From NCBI GenBank assembly GCA_021817875.1, contig JAKAFQ010000059.1, positions 1 through 12,638 of the forward strand: 12,638 nt of DNA, read 5' to 3'. The position numbers and the translations under genes are program-made. Source of the DNA: Pseudomonadota bacterium. GTDB taxonomy: Bacteria; Pseudomonadota; Gammaproteobacteria; Steroidobacterales; Steroidobacteraceae. This document shows positions 7,322 through 12,638 of this stretch, piece after piece. Position 1 is the first letter of the stretch; the number at the start of each line of letters is the position of its first letter. The notes beneath the pieces were generated by a model, which saw nothing but the letters and a program-made list of their open reading frames with translations, made no database searches and was not told the origin of the DNA.

Positions 7322-10300
7322 ATGCGCGCTATCGTCGAGTTCTGTCTGCGCTTCCGCTGGGTTGTCCTGCTCGCGGCTCTCGGACTGACCGCGCTGGGCC
7401 TGATGGCGGTCATTCGAGCACCGTTTGACGTGTTCCCCGATTTCGGCCAGCCCACGATCACCGTCGTCACCAACGCTGCGGGCCTCGCGCCCCGCCAGAT
7501 CGAGGCGCTGGTCACGACGCCCGTTGAAGATGCGGTGAATGGTATTCCAGGGCTTTCGGTCCTGCGCTCGCAGTCGATGGAGGGCTTGTCGGTCGTGACG
7601 GCGGTCTTCCATGGCGACACCCAGGTCTACCTCGATCAACAGCTCGTCTCGCAGCGGCTCGCATCGCTGACACCGACGCTGCCGCCTGGAGCGACACCAG
7701 TCCTGGCCCCGCTCCAATCTTCCACGGGTGTCGCGCTTACGATCGGCCTCACGGCGCCCAAGCTCTCCCTGATGCAGCTCACCGAAATCGCCCGCTGGAC
7801 GATCCGCCCGGCGATGCTCGCCGTGCCGGGAGTTTCGAAAGTGGTGATCTTCGGCTCCCGGCCCGAGCAGCTGCAGGTGCAATTCGATCCCGGCAGGTTG
7901 ATTGCCCTGCATACCGGGCTCAATCAGCTGACCGCCGCCGCCACCGCCGCGAGCGCTGTCCGTGGCGCCGGAGTCGTCGACACGCCGAACCAGCAGCTGT
8001 TCCTGATGAGCCACGGTCAGGCGACGACGCCGGACGCTCTCGCCGGGAGCCTCCTCCTGCGCCGGAATCATCGCAGCGTGACTCTGGGTGAGGTCGCCCG
8101 GGTCGTTGAGGGCTCGCCGCCTCCGATCGGTAGCGCGCGGGTGGGTACGCGGCCGGGCCTGCTGCTCGTCGTCGGCTCGCAGTATGGCGCGAACACGCTC
8201 GCCGTGACGCGCGGACTGGATCACGCGTTGACGACGCTCGCGCCGCTCCTGAAGCGTGACGGGATCACCGTTCAGCCGAATGGTTTGCGCCCCGCGTCCT
8301 TCATCTATGCCGCGCTGCATAACCTGCGCAACTCCCTCGCGATCGGTGGCGTGCTGATCCTGGTGGTGCTGTACTTCGCGCTGCGCAACTGGCGCACGGC
8401 CGTCATCTCCTTCACCGCCATTCCGCTTTCCCTATTGTCCGCCGCGCTGATCCTGACGCGGCTCGGCTTCAGCCTGAATGCGCTCTCCCTCGGCGGGCTG
8501 GCGATTGCGCTCGGTGAGGTGGTCGACGATGCGGTCGTCGGCGTCGAGAATATTCATCGCCGCTTGCGTGAGAACCGTGGACTGGCTCGCCCGCTGAGCG
8601 CGTTCAAGGTCATGCTGCGCGCGACGCTGGAAGTGCGTCAGGCAGTGATCTTCGCAACCTTCTCGGTCGTGCTCATTTTCCTGCCCGTGCTCTACCTGAG
8701 TGGTGTTGCCGGACGGCTGTTCCGGCCCTTGGCATTGGCCTATATCTTCGCCATTCTGTCATCGCTCGTCGTGGCACTGACCGTCACGCCCGCCTTGGCC
8801 ACCCTGCTGCTCGGCCACACGGCGCTCGATCCCGCCGATCCGCCCCTGCTGGCACGGGGAAAGCGGATCTACAGCCGGCTGCTCGCCTTCGTTGACCGGC
8901 ATTCCCGCGCCGTATTCGCTTCGGCCGTCATTCTCGTGATCTTCGGCTTGGCGAGCGTACCGGCGCTGCGCACGAGCTTTCTGCCTCAGTTCAACGAAAA
9001 CGATCTCATCGTGCATTTCGAAACGGCACCCGGCACCTCGCTGGCGGCGACGACGCGCGTCGGGCAGCGGGCGATCGGCATCATCGAGCGGCTGCCGGAG
9101 GTGGCTCATGTGGTGATGCACGTCGGCAGGGCGCATCTGTCAAACGGCAATGCCCTCACCAACAAGGCTGAGATCGACATCGGTCTGACTGCCCTGGGAA
9201 ACGCCGACAGCGCGGCAGCCAAGCGCAAGATCCTGGCTGCCGTCAAAGGGGCGCCCGGCGTGCGCTGGTGGGCGAACACCTTCCTGACCGAGCGCATTCA
9301 CGAGACGCTCTCCGGTGTCACCGCTCCGGTCGTCGTGACCATCTTCGGGCTTCATCTGGCCGGATTGAACCAAGACGCACGGCGCGTTGCGGCGGCACTC
9401 AGGCGGCTCCCCGGCGCCGAGGGCGTGCGGATCCAGGCGCCACCGGGCACGCCCGAGCTGTCCATCCGTCTCAATCGGGCGGCGCTGACGCGCTATGGAT
9501 TTACTCCGGGGGAAGTCTTGCGGGCCATCCAGACGAGCTACAGCGGGCGCACGGTAGGCCGCGTGTTCACGGCCGGGCGATCCTTCCCGATCGTCGTGGT
9601 GCTGCCGCCTGCGCTGCGGGATGACCCGGCCGCCGTGGGTGAGGTTCCGCTGGTCAGCTCCACAGGCTTGGTTGTGCCTCTGTCGCAGCTGGCCCGCATC
9701 CGGGAGCGAGAAGGGCAATCCGTGATCCTGCATCGTGGTGCTCAGCGCGTGCAGGTCGTCACGGCGAATGTCACGGGCCGCGCCGGGCAGTTCGTCTCTC
9801 TGGCCCGCCGTGAACTCGCGAGCCTGCCGTTGGCGTCGGGTGACTACTTGCGCGTCGGAGGCACCGCGACCGCATCAAGGCAGGCTCGGCTGCAACTGTC
9901 ACTGGATTTCCTTCTGGCCTTGGTTGCGATTCTCGCACTCCTCATCATCGCCCTGCGCGACGCGCGCACCGTCGGTCTACTCGCCGTGAACGTGCCGTTT
10001 GCGCTCGTGGGCGGCATCGCCGCGATCTGGGTCGCGAGCCTGCCCGTCTCGCTGGGCGTGGCGGTCGGGTTCGTCACGGTGTTCGGTATCACGCTGCGAA
10101 ACGCGATCATGCTGCTCTCACACTACCGAACGCTGGTGTTCGAGGAGCGCCGGCCGTGGAATCGGGAGACAGCCGAGCTCGGTGCGATGCACCGGCTGGC
10201 GCCGATCCTCATGACAGCGTCGGTGACAGCGCTCGGCCTGTTGCCGTTGGCTCTGGGTGCGCATCGTCCGGGTCAGGAGATCGAGGGGCCGATGGCGATG

Positions 10301-10435
10301 GTGATTCTCGGCGGACTGTTCAGCTCGACCGCCCTCACGCTGCTCGTCCTGCCTGCCTTGGCTCTGCGCTTGGTGCGATTTCAATCCGCGGAGGAGACTG
10401 AAGATCAGGCAGGCGCTCAGATCCACGCGGATTGA
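7322..10435 (+). CDS. RND-family inner-membrane efflux permease (CzcA/CusA-like, divergent)
   Basis: Proton-driven pump of the resistance-nodulation-division superfamily, 1037 residues, full length. It has the twofold layout: TM1 (about 13-32), periplasmic loop starting PFDVFPDFGQPTITVVT, a TM2-6 block with HNLRNSLAIGGVLILVVLYFALRNWRTA, TM7 near 525-545, second loop from about 550 to 860 and TM8-12 ending in EIEGPMAMVILGGLFSSTALTLLVLPAL. The PDFGQPTI and EALVTTPVEDAVNGIPGL blocks resemble the metal-exporting (HME) branch. TM4 reads ALGEVVDDAVVGVEN (Asp402, Asp403, Glu409 from ATG 7322): an AcrB-like Asp pair, with alanine where, as I recall, CzcA has an extra Asp. The TGIKTPVG copper-type segment of the first pump is replaced by LSGVTAPVVV. 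Last gene of the operon. A metal substrate is likely from the CopRS pair, but which metal is not shown. Confidence 0.92.
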   Translation: MRAIVEFCLRFRWVVLLAALGLTALGLMAVIRAPFDVFPDFGQPTITVVTNAAGLAPRQIEALVTTPVEDAVNGIPGLSVLRSQSMEGLSVVTAVFHGDTQVYLDQQLVSQRLASLTPTLPPGATPVLAPLQSSTGVALTIGLTAPKLSLMQLTEIARWTIRPAMLAVPGVSKVVIFGSRPEQLQVQFDPGRLIALHTGLNQLTAAATAASAVRGAGVVDTPNQQLFLMSHGQATTPDALAGSLLLRRNHRSVTLGEVARVVEGSPPPIGSARVGTRPGLLLVVGSQYGANTLAVTRGLDHALTTLAPLLKRDGITVQPNGLRPASFIYAALHNLRNSLAIGGVLILVVLYFALRNWRTAVISFTAIPLSLLSAALILTRLGFSLNALSLGGLAIALGEVVDDAVVGVENIHRRLRENRGLARPLSAFKVMLRATLEVRQAVIFATFSVVLIFLPVLYLSGVAGRLFRPLALAYIFAILSSLVVALTVTPALATLLLGHTALDPADPPLLARGKRIYSRLLAFVDRHSRAVFASAVILVIFGLASVPALRTSFLPQFNENDLIVHFETAPGTSLAATTRVGQRAIGIIERLPEVAHVVMHVGRAHLSNGNALTNKAEIDIGLTALGNADSAAAKRKILAAVKGAPGVRWWANTFLTERIHETLSGVTAPVVVTIFGLHLAGLNQDARRVAAALRRLPGAEGVRIQAPPGTPELSIRLNRAALTRYGFTPGEVLRAIQTSYSGRTVGRVFTAGRSFPIVVVLPPALRDDPAAVGEVPLVSSTGLVVPLSQLARIREREGQSVILHRGAQRVQVVTANVTGRAGQFVSLARRELASLPLASGDYLRVGGTATASRQARLQLSLDFLLALVAILALLIIALRDARTVGLLAVNVPFALVGGIAAIWVASLPVSLGVAVGFVTVFGITLRNAIMLLSHYRTLVFEERRPWNRETAELGAMHRLAPILMTASVTALGLLPLALGAHRPGQEIEGPMAMVILGGLFSSTALTLLVLPALALRLVRFQSAEETEDQAGAQIHAD

Positions 10436-10614
10436 CTGGGGTGCTAGCGGAGGCACACTGTCTCAGCCGGAATCCTGCTGGCGGCGTGCATGAGGCGATG
10501 CTGGCTCGTCCTGCACTATTCACGTCGGAACTGGCTCGGCTGCTTGGCGGAAGGCGGTGCTCACTTTTGTGCAGACGCGCCGTGACGGGACCGGAGTAAA
10601 CATGGACAGCGTTT

Positions 10615-10647
10615 CATGCCGTGGAATATTCCCATGCCGTGTGCATG
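10615..10647. repeat. Cluster of direct and inverted repeats (CATGCCGTG x2 around a GGAATATTCC palindrome)
   Basis: CATGCCGTG occurs at 10615-10623 and again at 10633-10641, 18 bases apart start to start. Between them lies the perfect palindrome GGAATATTCC (10623-10632), and the second copy is itself part of an inverted repeat, CATGC (10633-10637) and GCATG (10643-10647). The repeats are read directly from the sequence. A protein-binding site is one possible meaning, but no gene with a clear start follows. Confidence 0.4.
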
Positions 10648-10672
10648 TGGATCTGGGGATTATCCGGCGTAA

Positions 10673-10972
10673 CTCACCGACATACGTGCCCCCACCCCCT
10701 TGGCGCGCGATGGAGGGATCGTCAAAGACAACAGACGCCATCCCGCGAGCGATCTGCGGGCTCGGGTGCCCGGCTATGGCCTCCCGGGCCGCATGCCGGA
10801 TCAGCTGGTGCTCAGTGCGCGGCGCAATCCGGGCCGCGGAAACGCGGCGCCGCGAGCAGATGGCCGTCGTTCGCAAGCGCTCACCGCGGACAGGTCGGTG
10901 GCGGTGCACGAGGAAGCCGTGGCAGAGAGGCTGATGTCGGCCTTGGAGGCCGGCAGGACGCGTCATGGATGA
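10673..10972 (+). other. Open frame with coding-like composition, unknown
   Basis: From the codon after TAA at 10670-10672 the frame is open to TGA at 10970-10972; the only early start is TTG at 10700, which would give 90 residues and has no ribosome-binding site. Third positions are mostly G or C, like the real genes here, and the residues look protein-like (HPASDLRARVPGYGLP, then an Arg/Ala-rich part and a C-terminal VAVHEEAVAERLMSALEAG helix). I do not recognise it. It may be a small gene, a fragment of a lost gene, or chance. Confidence 0.25.
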
Positions 10973-11311
10973 CCGGACCGGCGCAGCTTTCGCGCCCGCG
11001 GCGGTCCGGCGGCTGCACGCGTGAGGGCCACAGACCGCTCCGAAGGCAATCGGGACCGGCGATCACGTTGACGTGGGCCCGGACTCCGCCCCGAATGATC
11101 TCGGGACCTGCATGCACATCGGGATTCTCCTCGCGCAGCTCGGGATGCTCGCACGCGCCATCGGTCAAGGTCGGGCAGTCAAATTCGGCGCAACCGCCTC
11201 GAGGCCGGGCGCGCGCTGTCAACGACTTCGTCGCGCCGTGCGTCGGCGGAGGATGTCAGTAAGGGTGCGGAGGCGCCCGAGTCCCGCCGCCTTCGATCGG
11301 GCACAGGCCGG

Positions 11312-12106
11312 TCAGGCAGGATCGGACGGGGGATTCTGCAGAATCGCGCCCGTGTCGTACCCCATCGGAAGGACCGAATATCCGTTGCGACGCAGATACG
11401 CCTTGCAGTCCGCGGTATCCTGGAAACTCAGATGCTTGTGCTCGTAGCGGATCAATCGGGGTTTGAAGCGTTCGAGGTGGGCGAGCTTCAGGATCTCATA
11501 GTCATAACCTTCGACGTCAATCTGCAACAGGTCGACGCGCGGCACCGGGTGGAGGCTCAAGATGTCATCGAAGGTGACACAACGCACCATTTCCGTCGCG
11601 ATCATCGCGGGATCGTGGACTCCTTTCAGCGGAAAGAAGGAGGCGAGACCGCGCTGGAAATCGGCCTGGATCCGATCGTGATTGACCTTGTATAGAACCC
11701 GTTCCGCTCGTTCAGCCGCAATCGCCACATTCTCGAATATCAGCCGGTCAGCCTCCGCCGCGTAGTGCTGCTTCAGGCGCTCGAATTCATGCCGTTGCGG
11801 TTCGATCAGGATGCCATGCCAACGATGGGTCTTCACGCGCTCCCGAATGAGATCGTCCGTGACGCCATCGCAGGCGCCGACCTGGATGAACCAGAAATCT
11901 CTGACGATCCGCTGGCGGGCATCGAGCGCGTCTTCGAATTTCCTGGAATTGGCGCGCCACCGGCGGCGATTCACGGGATTCCGGTAACGGATCCTATCGA
12001 GGTTCCTTTTCACGAACCGTGCCGTGTCCCAGAGCGCAGACCCGGGGCGGATTGTTGCGCGCAAGGTCCGATTGGCACCATCGAGGACAGCGTTCAATTG
12101 CTTCAT
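11312..12106 (-). CDS. FkbM-family SAM-dependent methyltransferase
   Basis: Rossmann-fold O-methyltransferase of the FkbM family, which methylates sugars or other hydroxyl groups and is often found with surface-polysaccharide or natural-product genes. I chose ATG at 12106 (264 residues); a TTG at 12193 would add 29 residues with no family likeness. Numbered from 12106: SAM motif I FIQVGACDG at 73-81, acidic strand end GILIEPQRHEFERL at about 99-112, NVAIAA at about 126-131, CVTFDDIL about 176-183 and the family hallmark VDLLQIDVEGYDYEILKL at about 191-208, followed by IRYEHKHLS. The first 65 residues are basic and unassigned. It stands alone on the minus strand, convergent to the efflux operon, and its region is visibly less G+C-rich, so it is probably an unrelated, perhaps acquired, gene. 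Family sure; acceptor substrate unknown. Confidence 0.9.
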   Translation of the reverse strand: MKQLNAVLDGANRTLRATIRPGSALWDTARFVKRNLDRIRYRNPVNRRRWRANSRKFEDALDARQRIVRDFWFIQVGACDGVTDDLIRERVKTHRWHGILIEPQRHEFERLKQHYAAEADRLIFENVAIAAERAERVLYKVNHDRIQADFQRGLASFFPLKGVHDPAMIATEMVRCVTFDDILSLHPVPRVDLLQIDVEGYDYEILKLAHLERFKPRLIRYEHKHLSFQDTADCKAYLRRNGYSVLPMGYDTGAILQNPPSDPA

Positions 12107-12163
12107 GGCGAGAGACGTTCGTGAAGAATCGGGCACATTTTGTGCGGCGTGGCAAGAGACGAA

Positions 12164-12193
12164 AGAGTACGCCCATTTTCGGTGAAATCGCAA
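12164..12193 (-). promoter_or_regulatory. Possible sigma-70-like promoter of the methyltransferase gene
   Basis: Read on the minus strand, TTGCGA (12193-12188) and TACTCT (12169-12164) are separated by 18 bases and lie about 58-87 bases upstream of the ATG at 12106. Spacing and position fit a promoter, but TACTCT is a weak -10 match, so this is a tentative call. Confidence 0.2.
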
Positions 12194-12638
12194 CCGAACA
12201 GCGCACTGAAGCTTTGAGCGCCGATGTCGCGGAGAGCCGCACGGGAGTGTTCAGCTTCGGAATCGTTGCCATCGACCGGAGAGCGAAGATCGCGCAGAGT
12301 CTTCCTGACATGGGGCATGCCGTGCGGAACCCTGCAGCCGTTCTCGATCGTCGCGCCAAGGGCCTGAGAATACCCGTGCAGATGTATGATGCAGGCTCGA
12401 GCAACGCTGCAGGAGCTTTTGAGACACCGCCTTTCGAATACGATGTGCACGACCACAGAACGTCCCTCGATCGCGCCGCGTTTCCCCCGAGGAGGTGCGC
12501 TTCGTGATCCAAACGCTGCGCAAGGGGCATCGCGCGACCGCGCGGGCGCTGCAGCTACGGTCCTTTCGCGGAAGGTCTACAATGACACCAAACCGGGAAC
12601 ATGCGCAGGATGGGCCCGGTTGAGCATTGGAGATCGGA
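12194..12638. other. Gene-free right end of the window
   Basis: Frames are open on both strands for up to 178 codons around 11994-12530, but they overlap each other and the methyltransferase gene, have no credible start sites and match no family I know. No tRNA, repeat array or insertion-sequence end is seen. The start of a gene lying to the right cannot be excluded for the last 100 bases. Confidence 0.4.

Larger units (their letters stand above)
10436..11311. other. Intergenic region without a confident gene
   Basis: Between the permease stop and the end of the convergent methyltransferase gene I recognise no family. Short frames occur on both strands. The best on the plus strand is open from 10673 to 10972 (possible TTG start 10700) with G/C-rich third positions. 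A minus-strand frame over 10881-11222 contains a CPTLTDGACEHPELREENPDVH run that looks protein-like but matches nothing I know. An ATG at 10602 has a good GGAG (10593-10596) but opens a frame with poor codon use. No T-run terminator is seen for either flanking gene. Confidence 0.5.

Noticed and set aside
6821..8320. 499-codon open frame on the minus strand opposite the adaptor and permease
   Set aside because: It spans two well-supported plus-strand genes and reads as Arg/Gln-rich sequence without family motifs, the usual shadow of G+C-rich genes.
10602..10934. 110-codon frame from ATG 10602 with a good GGAG
   Set aside because: Codon third positions are unlike the real genes, the product is a Cys/Arg-rich low-quality sequence, and the frame is crossed by another with better coding character.
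12019..12507. 162-codon plus-strand frame at the right end
   Set aside because: It overlaps the FkbM gene and competing minus-strand frames, lacks a start signal and shows no domain.

Overview
The window is G+C-rich (roughly two thirds G+C by eye, with strong G/C third-position bias in the long genes). Protein families and gene style fit a high-G+C Gram-negative bacterium, most likely a gamma- or betaproteobacterium; no genus can be named from the sequence. The presence of two inner-membrane RND pumps, a periplasmic adaptor, an outer-membrane lipoprotein channel and a CusRS/CopRS-type two-component system marks it as a heavy-metal (probably copper/silver-type) efflux locus.

Layout. (1) Positions 2-1735 (+) hold the C-terminal half of a CusA/SilA-type RND pump; its start lies left of the window. 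(2) Positions 1736-2778 carry no intact gene that I can support. This stretch contains an open frame that looks like decayed coding DNA just after cusA, a clear but frameshifted ParD-type antitoxin remnant (about 2090-2349) preceded by a palindromic, operator-like site at 2044-2063, and then about 430 bases with nothing recognisable. (3) Positions 2779-10435 (+) form one tight transcription unit: response regulator, sensor kinase (genes overlap), 49-base gap, CzcC/CusC-type outer-membrane lipoprotein, short periplasmic adaptor (1-base overlap), and a full-length 1037-residue RND permease (12-base gap). (4) Positions 10436-11311 have no confident gene; they hold one weak open frame and a cluster of short direct and inverted repeats. 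(5) Positions 11312-12106 (-) encode an FkbM-family SAM-dependent methyltransferase, convergent to the efflux operon and probably unrelated to it. (6) Positions 12107-12638 hold only a weak possible promoter for that gene.

How it works together. The kinase senses a periplasmic metal and phosphorylates the regulator, which most likely activates the operon that encodes both proteins. The outer-membrane channel, adaptor and permease would then build a trans-envelope proton-driven pump. The upstream CusA belongs to a separate pump whose other subunits probably lie left of the window. The second permease has an AcrB-like Asp-Asp pair in TM4 and lacks the extra CzcA aspartate, and its adaptor is short and lacks a visible lipoyl domain, so the substrate of the second system is open and it is the most unusual intact system here. 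I did not find a clearly new type of defence or mobile system.
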